Source: Clostridiales bacterium (GTDB lineage Bacteria; Bacillota; Clostridia; Oscillospirales; Oscillospiraceae). Taken from it: 64,000 nucleotides of DNA. Shown here one piece after another: positions 24,773-32,425 of this stretch. How positions within the stretch are numbered: position 1 is the stretch's first letter; each line of letters opens with the position of its first letter. The DNA lies in NCBI GenBank assembly GCA_025757645.1, contig CP107216.1:1177501-1241500 (forward strand), in the 5' to 3' direction. The position numbers were made by a program, and so were the translations under genes. The notes under the pieces were generated by a model. That model did no database searches, was not told the DNA's origin, and worked only from the letters and a program-made list of their open reading frames with translations.

Positions 24773-25531
24773 ATGAGTAACCGTTTGGAAGGAAAAGTCG
24801 CGCTGGTCACGGCGTGCACCCGCGGCATCGGCCGCGCGATCGCAGACCTGTTCGTCGATGAGGGCGCGAAGGTCTACTATGCCTGCCGCAACATGGAGAC
24901 CGGTAAGGCTGCCGTTGAGGCCGCCAGAGCCCGCGGCGGTCAGGCCGAGCTTGTCTACTTTGAGGCACACGACCCCGCCACGCACAGAAGCATGATCGAC
25001 GAGTGCATCGCCAAGGAAGGCCGCCTCGACGTGCTGGTCAACAACTTCGGCGAATCCAACCCCCGCAAGGACCTCGACATCACCAAGTGCACCTACAAGG
25101 AGTTTGAAAAGACCGTCTGCGTGGATCTCTCGACCGTGTTCAACGCCTGCCAGCAGGCGCTCAACAAGGCCATGATCAAGCAGCACTCCGGCAGCATCAT
25201 CAACATCGGCTCCGTCGCTGCCGTGTGCCCCGATCGCACGCAGGTCGGCTACGGTGTCGCCAAGTCCGGCATCAACCACCTCAGCCGCCAGATGGCGCGT
25301 CAGGTCGCGCACGCGGGTGTGCGCGTCAACGTGCTCAACCCCGGCATCATCGCCACGGAGGCCGTCGCCAAGCATCTCACGCCCGAGACGCAGTCGCGCT
25401 ACACGACCAACTGCATGATCAAGCACCTCGGCGAGCCCATCGACATTGCCTACATGGCGCTGTATCTCGCCTCCGACGAGTCGAAGTACGTCACGGCGCA
25501 TGTGATGAATGTCTCCGGCGGCTGGATGTAA
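24773..25531 (+). CDS. 7alpha-hydroxysteroid dehydrogenase-like SDR
   Basis: A 252-residue SDR. The pattern VTACTRGIGRAIADLF, then GRLDVLVNNFGESNPRKDLD, VGYGVAKSGINHLSRQMA and NPGIIATEAVA closely follows clostridial 7alpha-HSDH and 12alpha-HSDH sequences as I remember them (VNNFG/VNNYG and GYGVSKSG in place of common SDR forms). Catalytic Ser, Tyr and Lys are present. It is the last gene before tandem terminators. A 7-oxo-forming enzyme in a 7-dehydroxylation operon would divert or salvage substrate, so its regiospecificity is of interest. Start by GAAAGGGAG upstream. Confidence 0.72.
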   Translation: MSNRLEGKVALVTACTRGIGRAIADLFVDEGAKVYYACRNMETGKAAVEAARARGGQAELVYFEAHDPATHRSMIDECIAKEGRLDVLVNNFGESNPRKDLDITKCTYKEFEKTVCVDLSTVFNACQQALNKAMIKQHSGSIINIGSVAAVCPDRTQVGYGVAKSGINHLSRQMARQVAHAGVRVNVLNPGIIATEAVAKHLTPETQSRYTTNCMIKHLGEPIDIAYMALYLASDESKYVTAHVMNVSGGWM

Positions 25532-25570
25532 TGTCCGCTTTGTCTTCTTTTTATATCCTCTCATTCCAGC

Positions 25571-25604
25571 GGAAAAGAGCCCGGCGTTAGCCGGGCTCTT
25601 TTCC
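25571..25604 (+). terminator. Terminator ending the bai plus arm
   Basis: Perfect 15-bp stem GGAAAAGAGCCCGGC / GCCGGGCTCTTTTCC with a GTTA loop. The A/T-rich stem base lets it work in both directions. Confidence 0.85.
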
Positions 25605-25625
25605 GTTCCCTTCCGAGAAAACGAA

Positions 25626-25657
25626 CCCGCACACGGCGCAGCCGTGTGCGGGTTTTT
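25626..25657 (+). terminator. Second tandem terminator
   Basis: CCCGCACACGGC / GCCGTGTGCGGG, 12 bp, 3-nt loop, then TTTTT. It lies between convergent operons and insulates them. Confidence 0.85.
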
Positions 25658-25703
25658 CAGGGAAGGAAGCGTGAATTTGATTTACATAATGTTTGAAACC
25701 GGT

Positions 25704-26894
25704 TTACATAATCGGAATTTTGATCTTCAGATCGCTCAGCGGGTAGGCTGAGCAGGCGTGGAACCAGCCGAGTTCCTTGTCCATGGCGCGGCGGCCGTCG
25801 CCGATGGGGGACACGAAGATGTCGCCGCCGAGCAGCTGGCTGCGGCAGAAACCGCACTCGCCGTTGCGGCAGTGGGTATCGACCGGGATGGCGCTGCGCT
25901 CGAGCGCGACGGCGACGGATTCGCTCGCCCTGGCATCGATCACATCTTCGTGAATGCCGCGCACGACGGTGATGCGAAACGTTTTTTCCTCCGTACCCTT
26001 CGGGTAGCCCGGCAGGGTGGAGATATCGGCCGGGTTATTCACCACGTCGTGGCGGAAGCGGCGCTGCGGCACGCCCATGTCCTCGAGCGCCTTGCGCACG
26101 AACCGGAACATGGCCAGCGGGCCGCAGAACAGGAACGTGCTGTTGGGCGCGGCGTATTTTTCGATGATCTCGCGCGTGATAAAGCCGTGCTCGCCCGGCC
26201 AGTCGGGGTCGTCGGAGAGCACATGCACGACTTTGACGTCCGGACATTCGGCGCAGATCTGATCCAGCTCATCCTTGAGCACGATATCGTCCGACTTGAC
26301 CGAACCATAGAGGATCGTCAGCCTGCAGCCGTGCATCTTGCCGTGGGCGATCTCCTTGGCCATGGCGTAAAACGGCGTGATGCCGCTGCCGCCGGCCAGC
26401 GCGACGAGCTCGGTCGTGTCGCGCAGCGGCTCCCAATAGAACGTGCCGAACGGCAGCGCGCCCGTGAGCACATCGCCGACATGGACGTTTTCAAAGAAGT
26501 AGTCCGGCACGAGGTACGGCACGTTGCGGCGCACGGTGATCTCGAAAAACGGGTGCTCGCCGCGCGCTTCGTACGGCGCGGAGGAGATCGTATACGGCCG
26601 CGTGAGCAGGCTCTCGCCGATCTTCAGGCGGAAGTTCACGAACTGGCCGCACTGGAACACCGGAATGTGCCCGTCCGCGGCCTCGAAGCGGAACGTTTTT
26701 GCCGTCGGGGACGCATCGCGGATGTCCGTGACGCGCAGCTGCATCTCACTCGGGTGTAGCTTGCCGGCCAGATCCCGGATGGGGTCTTTCGGATCCGGCA
26801 CGGCGGATGCGTTTTTCAGCTTTTCGCGGCGCGCCTCGGTGACGCGGCCCGCGCCGCCGACGTCTTTCAGAAAGCTCTTGACTCGAATACTCAT
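25704..26894 (-). CDS. FAD/NAD(P)-binding reductase with C-terminal [2Fe-2S] ferredoxin domain
   Basis: A 396-residue electron-transfer protein. RPYTISSAPYE is the FAD-binding motif and ALAGGSGITPFYAMAKE the NAD(P) motif, with FLFCGPLAMF at the pyridine nucleotide site. CRNGECGFC plus a distant HACSAY gives the C-x4-C-x2-C ... C plant-type iron-sulfur cluster. The architecture equals oxygenase reductases and anaerobic flavin reductases. Its ATG overlaps the stop of the FAD oxidoreductase gene (ATGA) after AAAGGAGG, so the two are coupled and probably partners. In this anaerobe it may carry electrons from NAD(P)H to or from that flavoprotein in a steroid redox step. Confidence 0.82.
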   Translation of the reverse strand: MSIRVKSFLKDVGGAGRVTEARREKLKNASAVPDPKDPIRDLAGKLHPSEMQLRVTDIRDASPTAKTFRFEAADGHIPVFQCGQFVNFRLKIGESLLTRPYTISSAPYEARGEHPFFEITVRRNVPYLVPDYFFENVHVGDVLTGALPFGTFYWEPLRDTTELVALAGGSGITPFYAMAKEIAHGKMHGCRLTILYGSVKSDDIVLKDELDQICAECPDVKVVHVLSDDPDWPGEHGFITREIIEKYAAPNSTFLFCGPLAMFRFVRKALEDMGVPQRRFRHDVVNNPADISTLPGYPKGTEEKTFRITVVRGIHEDVIDARASESVAVALERSAIPVDTHCRNGECGFCRSQLLGGDIFVSPIGDGRRAMDKELGWFHACSAYPLSDLKIKIPIM

Positions 26895-28432
26895 TTCGCT
26901 GCCTCCTTTGCTGCCATCGCGTCGAGCACGGCCTTGGCCGCGGCTCTGCCGTTGGTGATCTGCGGGCCCTGCCCGTCGCCGGCCACGGCGTGTGCGCCGG
27001 CAAACTCCAGCCCGTCGATGAAGTGATCTTCCGCCATCATGGTCTTCTTGGCGACCACGTGGTTGTCCATGGAGTGTGAGTAGCCGTAGATGCTGCCCTT
27101 CCACGCGCCGACGTAGTGGGAGATCGTCATGGGCGTGGAGACCTCGATCTCGGCGATGCGGCCGCGGAAGTCCACGCCGCCGATCTTGATGTACTGCTCC
27201 ATCATCTCATTGGCCAGGCAGCGCTTGAGATCGTAGTATTCCTCCTCCTTGACGCCAAGGAACGGGTCGACCGGCACCAGATTCGTGATCGACAGGTGCG
27301 TATAGCCGGCCGGCACGCAGTCAGGGTTGGCATAGTTGAGGCACACGGTCGTCAGGAAGTTGTACGGTTCGGTCAGGTTGCAGTTGTTGCGCCAGATGGC
27401 GTTCGTGTCCATCGTGTCGCCGGAGAAGGTGTTGTAGTTTGTGATGCCGTTTTCCTCGGGCGTGCCCTCGAGAATGAGCATGACCGACACGGGGCAGACA
27501 TTCAGGCGGTTGCCGTTGACGAACCGGATGGCGCCGGCGGGCACTTCGCTCAGTGGCTCGATCATCTGCGTGTAGACGCGGTTCGGGTACGCGCCGCAGA
27601 TGACATAGTCGCAGGCGATCTCGTCTCCGCGCTTCGTGCGCACGCCGCGGACCTTGCCGTCTTTGACGAGGATCTTTTCGACTTCTTGCCGCAGCTCGAA
27701 CTGCGCGCCGTTTTCCTCGACCTTCTGCTGCATGCGCATGCTCATCTCGTGCGAGCGGTGGCGCGGCACATAGCTGCCGGCAAAATAGTCCGCCATGCAG
27801 TAGGCGTAGATCGTGAATGGGAGATTGTCCATCGGCTCGCCGACGTAGATCCAGTACGGCGTGAGCATATCGACCGCCTTCTGCGGCAGGTCAAAGGTCC
27901 GGATGACTTCCGAGGCGCTGTAGCCCGCCACGCGCACAAAGTCCGGGTGCTCGCGCAGCATGCGCAGCTTGCTCATCGGTGTCACGGATATGACGTCCAT
28001 GCTGTCGTACACGCGGCGGCAGAGGCGGATGAATTCCAGCACCTTGTCGTAAGTGCCGGGGCAGGCGGCGTCAATGTCGCGCGCCATGTGCTCGTAGCCG
28101 TCGTGCAGCACGGTGTCGATGCCCTCACCGGGCACGACGACGCGGTACGGCTCCGGCACCGGCAGCCAGTCGATGTCAATGCCCATGTCGTCAAAAAACT
28201 GGCCGACCTTCAGCCGCTTACCTTTCGGGCCGATGGACATCATCTCATGCAGCGAGGCCTCCATCTCAAAGCCGTCGCGCATGTAGTCCGTGGCGACACC
28301 GCCGGGCATGTTGTGCTTTTCGAGGATCAGAATGTCCCGCACGCCCTTGGCCTGCAGCTGCAGGGCGGCCGCCATGCCGGCCAGTGCGCCGCCGATGATG
28401 ACGACATCATAGTGGTCTTTGTAAAAACGCAA
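26891..28432 (-). CDS. Phytoene-dehydrogenase-like FAD oxidoreductase
   Basis: A 513-residue flavoprotein of the amine-oxidase/CrtI group. DVVIIGGALAGMAAALQLQAKG and LILEKHNMPGGVATDY form the FAD-binding N-terminus, and FAGAHAVAGDGQGPQITNGRAA is cut here to its key GxGxG-like C-terminal FAD contact. The TTG start follows GGAGG by 7 nt and leads straight into the Rossmann strand; a farther upstream ATG overlaps the promoter. It is not the HI0933 type of BaiN nor the fumarate-reductase type of BaiJ/BaiP. Next to bai genes it is a candidate for an unassigned steroid double-bond reduction or desaturation. Substrate remains inference. Confidence 0.8.
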   Translation of the reverse strand: MRFYKDHYDVVIIGGALAGMAAALQLQAKGVRDILILEKHNMPGGVATDYMRDGFEMEASLHEMMSIGPKGKRLKVGQFFDDMGIDIDWLPVPEPYRVVVPGEGIDTVLHDGYEHMARDIDAACPGTYDKVLEFIRLCRRVYDSMDVISVTPMSKLRMLREHPDFVRVAGYSASEVIRTFDLPQKAVDMLTPYWIYVGEPMDNLPFTIYAYCMADYFAGSYVPRHRSHEMSMRMQQKVEENGAQFELRQEVEKILVKDGKVRGVRTKRGDEIACDYVICGAYPNRVYTQMIEPLSEVPAGAIRFVNGNRLNVCPVSVMLILEGTPEENGITNYNTFSGDTMDTNAIWRNNCNLTEPYNFLTTVCLNYANPDCVPAGYTHLSITNLVPVDPFLGVKEEEYYDLKRCLANEMMEQYIKIGGVDFRGRIAEIEVSTPMTISHYVGAWKGSIYGYSHSMDNHVVAKKTMMAEDHFIDGLEFAGAHAVAGDGQGPQITNGRAAAKAVLDAMAAKEAAK

Positions 28433-28468
28433 GTCAATTCCTCCTTCTGTGTTTGAATCACTGCGAAA

Positions 28469-28496
28469 AGTATATGTCAAGAATTCTACAAGTCAA
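28469..28496 (-). promoter_or_regulatory. Promoter of the FAD oxidoreductase-reductase pair
   Basis: On the minus strand TTGACT (28496-28491), 16 bp, TATACT (28474-28469). The -35 lies inside the CAAGTC/GACTTG palindrome. Confidence 0.65.
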
Positions 28497-28507
28497 GAAT
28501 CGACTTG
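28489..28507. promoter_or_regulatory. Palindrome CAAGTC-N7-GACTTG, candidate GntR operator
   Basis: Perfect 6-bp arms with a 7-bp centre, covering the -35 of the minus-strand promoter and touching the -35 of the gntR promoter (TTGCTT at 28505). Occupancy would affect both genes. Confidence 0.6.
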
Positions 28508-28533
28508 CTTTTTCGTCACTTTTTTGGTACTAT
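28505..28533 (+). promoter_or_regulatory. Candidate gntR promoter
   Basis: TTGCTT (28505-28510), 17 bp, TACTAT (28528-28533). Confidence 0.5.
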
Positions 28534-28537
28534 TTTC

Positions 28538-28560
28538 TTGTGATTCTGATTCAATCACAA
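28538..28560. promoter_or_regulatory. Palindrome TTGTGATT-N7-AATCACAA, candidate autoregulatory operator
   Basis: Perfect 8-bp arms and a 7-bp centre, located at the expected transcription start of the GntR gene and just before its ribosome site (AAGGAGG). A bound repressor would block initiation. Confidence 0.65.
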
Positions 28561-28578
28561 ATACAAGGAGGACTGCGT

Positions 28579-29292
28579 ATGCGTTTTCAGACCATCGTTG
28601 CGCCAACAATCACGGAGTTGTTCGAGCGGCAGATCCAGGGCATGATCCTCTCCGGCCAGGTGGAGCCGGGGGAAAAGCTGCCCACGGAAGCGGAGCTGGC
28701 CGAGAATATGCACATCAGCAAGAGCGCCGTGCACGCCGGCATCAAGAATCTGGAGCGGATGGGCTTTCTGCGCGTGTCGCCGCGGCACGGGGTGTATGTT
28801 GCCGACTGGGCCGAGTGCGGCAACGTGGACACGCTCATCTCCATATTAAAATACCGCGACGGCAAGCTCGACATGGCGACGACGGCGTCGCTGCTGCAGA
28901 CGCGCAATGTCATTGAGGGGCTCGCGGTGCGGCTGTTCGTGCCCAAGCGCACGGACGATGATATTGCGGTGCTGCGCACGATCATCCGTGATTTCCGGCA
29001 GGCCGCGCAGCAGCCGCGCGCGGACGTGGACAAGCTCGCAGAGCTGGCCTGTTCGTTCCACCGGTATATCTGCTTTAAGAGCGGCAACAACGTCGTGCCG
29101 CTCATCGTCAACGGTTTCCATGATGTGAATATCGTCCTCTGGGCGCAGTGGGTGCGCTCGGTCGGGCCGCGCGCCGCGGGCGATGTGCTGGAGGATTTTC
29201 TCTATTTCGTCACGCAGGGGGACGCCGAGGGCGCCATCGCACTCTTCGATACGAATACGGACGAATTCGTCTCCCGGCTCGTGGACGTGTGA
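28579..29292 (+). CDS. GntR-family regulator (FadR subgroup)
   Basis: A 237-residue regulator. An N-terminal winged helix (about 10-75; EKLPTEAELAENMHISKSAV, then GFLRVSPRHGVYVA) is followed by an all-helical FCD-type ligand domain with RNVIEGLAVRLF and FHRYICFKSGNNV. FadR-type domains bind acyl-CoA or small acids through metal-ligating Asp/His residues. It is divergent from the flavoprotein pair over two palindromes, so it most likely controls that pair and itself. A bile-acid-CoA ligand is an attractive but untested idea. AAGGAGG precedes the ATG. Confidence 0.87.
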   Translation: MRFQTIVAPTITELFERQIQGMILSGQVEPGEKLPTEAELAENMHISKSAVHAGIKNLERMGFLRVSPRHGVYVADWAECGNVDTLISILKYRDGKLDMATTASLLQTRNVIEGLAVRLFVPKRTDDDIAVLRTIIRDFRQAAQQPRADVDKLAELACSFHRYICFKSGNNVVPLIVNGFHDVNIVLWAQWVRSVGPRAAGDVLEDFLYFVTQGDAEGAIALFDTNTDEFVSRLVDV

Positions 29293-29334
29293 AGCCGGCG
29301 GGCGATTGTTTTCGCTCTTTTCACAAATACCCCC

Positions 29335-29363
29335 TTTTCATCCGGGCGGTTTTATATTACAAT
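29335..29363 (+). promoter_or_regulatory. Candidate pyrH promoter
   Basis: TTTTCA, 17 bp, TACAAT (29358-29363), 35 nt before the pyrH start. Confidence 0.4.
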
Positions 29364-29398
29364 AAAACGACGAATATGAAAAAGTGAGGGGTAGTTTT

Positions 29399-30118
29399 AT
29401 GGAAACAGGACCCAAATATAAACGCATCCTGCTCAAGATCAGCGGCGAAGCGCTGGCCGGCGAGCAGAAGACGGGGCTGGATTTCGGCGTCATCGGGCAG
29501 GTGTGCGATGTCATCAAGTCCTGCACCGAACTGGGCGTGCAGGTAGGCGTCGTCATCGGCGGCGGCAACTTCTGGCGCGGCGTGAAAAACGGCGAGGGCA
29601 AGATGGCTCGCTCGCGCGCCGACCACATGGGCATGCTCGCCACCGTCATGAACTGTCTGGCCGTGTCTGACGTCATGGAGCAGAAGGGCATCCCCGTGCG
29701 TGTGCAGACGGCCGTCGAAATGTCGACATTTGCCGAGCACTATACCTGGGAGCGCGCCGTGGCGCATCTGGAAGAGGGCAAGGTCGTGCTCTTCGGCGCG
29801 GGCAGCGGCTGCCCGTATTTTTCGACCGACACGGCCGCCGTGCTGCGCGCCGCCGAGATCGGCGCGGACGCGATCCTGCTTGCCAAGAACATCGACGGCG
29901 TCTACAGCGCCGATCCGCACGTCGATCCCGGTGCCGTGAAGTACGACGCCATCACCTATGACGAGGTGCTGGCAAAGCATCTGGCCGTCATGGATCTGAC
30001 GGCGACGTCGCTGGCCATGGAAAACGACATTCCGGTCGTCGTCTTCGCGCTGGCTGATCCGCAGAATATTGTCCGTGCCGTGATGGGCGAGTCCGTCGGC
30101 ACGGTCGTGACCAAATAA
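29399..30118 (+). CDS. pyrH: UMP kinase
   Basis: A 239-residue amino-acid-kinase-fold enzyme making UDP from UMP and ATP. KISGEALAG, VIGGGNFWRG and ARSRADHMGMLATVMN are family signatures, and the length is standard. It opens the run pyrH-frr-uppS-cdsA-dxr-rseP-ispG-polC. In most Firmicutes rpsB-tsf precede it, but here a GntR gene does. GAGGGG lies 8-9 nt upstream of the ATG. Regulation by GTP and UTP is known for the family. Confidence 0.96.
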   Translation: METGPKYKRILLKISGEALAGEQKTGLDFGVIGQVCDVIKSCTELGVQVGVVIGGGNFWRGVKNGEGKMARSRADHMGMLATVMNCLAVSDVMEQKGIPVRVQTAVEMSTFAEHYTWERAVAHLEEGKVVLFGAGSGCPYFSTDTAAVLRAAEIGADAILLAKNIDGVYSADPHVDPGAVKYDAITYDEVLAKHLAVMDLTATSLAMENDIPVVVFALADPQNIVRAVMGESVGTVVTK

Positions 30119-30153
30119 AATCAAATTTGAAAACCCGATAAGGAGGATACATC

Positions 30154-30708
30154 ATGTCTACCGATTATACCGAGTTTGAGTCCAAAATGAAAAAGACCGC
30201 TTCGGTCCTCACCGAGCAGTATGATTCCGTCCGCGCCGGCAAGGCCAACCCCGCCGTACTCGACCGCATCACGGTCGATTACTACGGCTCTCCCACGCCC
30301 ATCCAGCAGATCGCATCCGTCAGCACGCCGGACGCCCGCTCGCTGCTCATCCAGCCGTGGGACGCATCCGTGCTCAAGGGCATTGAAAAGGCCATCCTGG
30401 CGTCGGATCTGGGCCTGAATCCCCAGAACGACGGCCGCACCATCCGCCTGATCTTCCCCGCGCTGACCGAGGAGCGCCGCCGCGACCTCGTCAAGCAGGT
30501 CAAGAAGTACGGCGAAGAGGCCAAGGTCGCCGTGCGCAACATCCGCCGCGACGCGATGGACAAGTTCAAGGCGCAGAAGAAAAAGTCCGAGATCACCGAG
30601 GACGACCTCAAGATCATCGAGAAGGATCTACAGAAGCTGACCGATGATTACATCAAGGAAGTCGAGCGCATCGCCGACGAAAAAGAGAAGGAGCTCATGG
30701 AGATCTGA
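30154..30708 (+). CDS. frr: Ribosome recycling factor
   Basis: A 184-residue helical protein that, with EF-G, splits post-termination ribosomes. VRAGKANPAVLDRITVDYYG and NIRRDAMDKFK are characteristic, and the length equals the family norm (about 185). AAGGAGG lies close to the ATG. It follows pyrH by 35 nt. A hairpin with GGGGGG arms separates it from uppS. Confidence 0.97.
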   Translation: MSTDYTEFESKMKKTASVLTEQYDSVRAGKANPAVLDRITVDYYGSPTPIQQIASVSTPDARSLLIQPWDASVLKGIEKAILASDLGLNPQNDGRTIRLIFPALTEERRRDLVKQVKKYGEEAKVAVRNIRRDAMDKFKAQKKKSEITEDDLKIIEKDLQKLTDDYIKEVERIADEKEKELMEI

Positions 30709-30731
30709 GCGCCCGCACCCGCAAATGTGAT

Positions 30732-30758
30732 ACGGGGGGATTTTTCATCCCCCCGTTT
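30732..30758 (+). terminator. Hairpin between frr and uppS
   Basis: ACGGGGGGAT / ATCCCCCCGT, 10 bp, TTTTC loop, then TTTG. Probably an attenuator or leaky terminator. Confidence 0.6.
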
Positions 30759-30807
30759 GAATATCCTGTCTACAGACGCCGCCGATCCGGGCGGCGCAGG
30801 AGGAACT

Positions 30808-31542
30808 ATGGCAAACGATAAGACGACCGCGCCGCAGGTGGATTTCTCGCGCCTGCCGCGCCACGTGGCGATCATCCTCGACGGCAACGGCCGCTGGGCC
30901 AAAAAGCGCGGCCTGCCGCGCACGGCCGGCCATGCCTACGGTGCGGAGGCGTTTCGCCGCATCGGCAACTACTGCAAGGCCATCGGCATCGAATACCTCA
31001 CGGTCTACGCCTTTTCCACGGAAAACTGGCGCCGTCCGCCCGAGGAAGTGCGCACGATTATGAGCATCTTCGATAAATACATGAAGGAAGCGCTTTCGAT
31101 CATGGAGCGCGACAAGTTCAAGATGCGCTTTTTCGGTGAGCGGTCCGGCCTCTCGCCGGAGCTGCAGCGCCTCATGGCCGCGGCCGAGGAAAAGAGTACG
31201 CACTACGACGGCTGCCAGATGAATCTGTGCATCAACTACGGCGGCCGCGACGAGATCCTGCACGCCGTGCGCCGGTATGCCGAGGCCTACAAGGCCGGTA
31301 CCGCGCCGGAGCTCACGGAGGATGTGTTCAGCGGCTATCTGTATTCGGCCGGCATTCCGGACCCCGACCTCATCATCCGCACGAGCGGAGAGCAGCGCCT
31401 GAGTAACTTCCTGCCCTGGCAGGGCGCGTACTCGGAGCTGTATTTCACCGACGTGCTCTGGCCGGACTTTACCGAGCGCGACATGGACGCGGCCCTGGCG
31501 GAGTTCCAGCGGCGCGACCGGCGCTTTGGCGGCGTGAAATGA
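30808..31542 (+). CDS. uppS: Isoprenyl transferase (undecaprenyl diphosphate synthase)
   Basis: A 244-residue cis-prenyltransferase that extends farnesyl diphosphate with IPP to make the lipid carrier of wall and glycan synthesis. AIILDGNGRWAKKRGLPRTA holds the catalytic Asp; YAFSTENWRRP and RTSGEQRLSNF follow as in the family. The start was placed at an ATG preceded by AGGAGG. It is followed by cdsA 40 nt later. Confidence 0.96.
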   Translation: MANDKTTAPQVDFSRLPRHVAIILDGNGRWAKKRGLPRTAGHAYGAEAFRRIGNYCKAIGIEYLTVYAFSTENWRRPPEEVRTIMSIFDKYMKEALSIMERDKFKMRFFGERSGLSPELQRLMAAAEEKSTHYDGCQMNLCINYGGRDEILHAVRRYAEAYKAGTAPELTEDVFSGYLYSAGIPDPDLIIRTSGEQRLSNFLPWQGAYSELYFTDVLWPDFTERDMDAALAEFQRRDRRFGGVK

Positions 31543-31582
31543 CCGCTGCACCCGAGAGAAAGACAAACGGGAGGGACCAATC

Positions 31583-32413
31583 ATGAAAAACAGACTGATC
31601 GTTGCGGCCATCGGCATCCCGGCGCTGCTGGCCGTGATCTTCTTCACCCCGATCTGGGGTTGGGGCATCGTGGTGGCCATCATGGCGGCGTTCTGCGCCT
31701 GGGAGCTGCTGCACACGGCCATGCCGAAGTTCGTGCCGCGCTTTGCGGTGTATGCCGGCGTGTGCGGCGCGGCCATCGTGCTCGGCGCGGCGTTCGGAAA
31801 GTCTGAGCTCGTGTTCAAGATCGCGGCCTACGTGCTGTTCGTGACCATGTTCGTCGAGATGATGATCTCGTTTCACAAGTCCGAGCGCATCCCGTTTCAG
31901 GATCTGGCGCTCGTGTTCACGGCGGGCATTATCATCCCGTGGATGCTCTCGTCGCTCGTGCGCCTTGGCCTGAACGACCCCAAAGCGCCGTACCTGCTGC
32001 TGCCGTTCGTCATCACGTGGCTGAGCGATTCGGGCGCGTTTTTCGTCGGCCGCAGCCTGGGCAAGACCAAGCTCGCCCCGGCGCTGAGCCCGCATAAGAC
32101 GGTCGAGGGCTGCGTCGGCGGCTTTGTGTGCGCGATCGCGGCGGCCATGCTCTACGGCCTCGTACTGCACCTGTGCGGCTACCGCGTGCAGATCGGTCTG
32201 CTCGCCATCTACGGTTTCTTCGGCAGCCTTGCCGGACAGACGGGCGACCTGGCGTTTTCCGCCATCAAGCGCGAGCACGGCGTGAAGGACTACAGCAATC
32301 TGCTGCCCGGTCACGGCGGTATGCTCGACCGGTTTGACAGCACCATCTTCACCGCGCCCATGCTTGAGCTGCTGGTGCTGCTGGCACCGGCGATCGCGGT
32401 CGTGGCGCAGTAA
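31583..32413 (+). CDS. cdsA: Phosphatidate cytidylyltransferase
   Basis: A 276-residue membrane enzyme converting phosphatidate and CTP into CDP-diacylglycerol. About eight hydrophobic segments are visible. DSGAFFVGRSLGKTKLAP and the C-terminal signature KREHGVKDYSNLLPGHGGML ... DRFDS contain the conserved Lys, Asp and His residues. It sits in the usual uppS-cdsA-dxr order, 12 nt before dxr. Confidence 0.96.
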   Translation: MKNRLIVAAIGIPALLAVIFFTPIWGWGIVVAIMAAFCAWELLHTAMPKFVPRFAVYAGVCGAAIVLGAAFGKSELVFKIAAYVLFVTMFVEMMISFHKSERIPFQDLALVFTAGIIIPWMLSSLVRLGLNDPKAPYLLLPFVITWLSDSGAFFVGRSLGKTKLAPALSPHKTVEGCVGGFVCAIAAAMLYGLVLHLCGYRVQIGLLAIYGFFGSLAGQTGDLAFSAIKREHGVKDYSNLLPGHGGMLDRFDSTIFTAPMLELLVLLAPAIAVVAQ

Positions 32414-32425
32414 AGGAGCATAACT

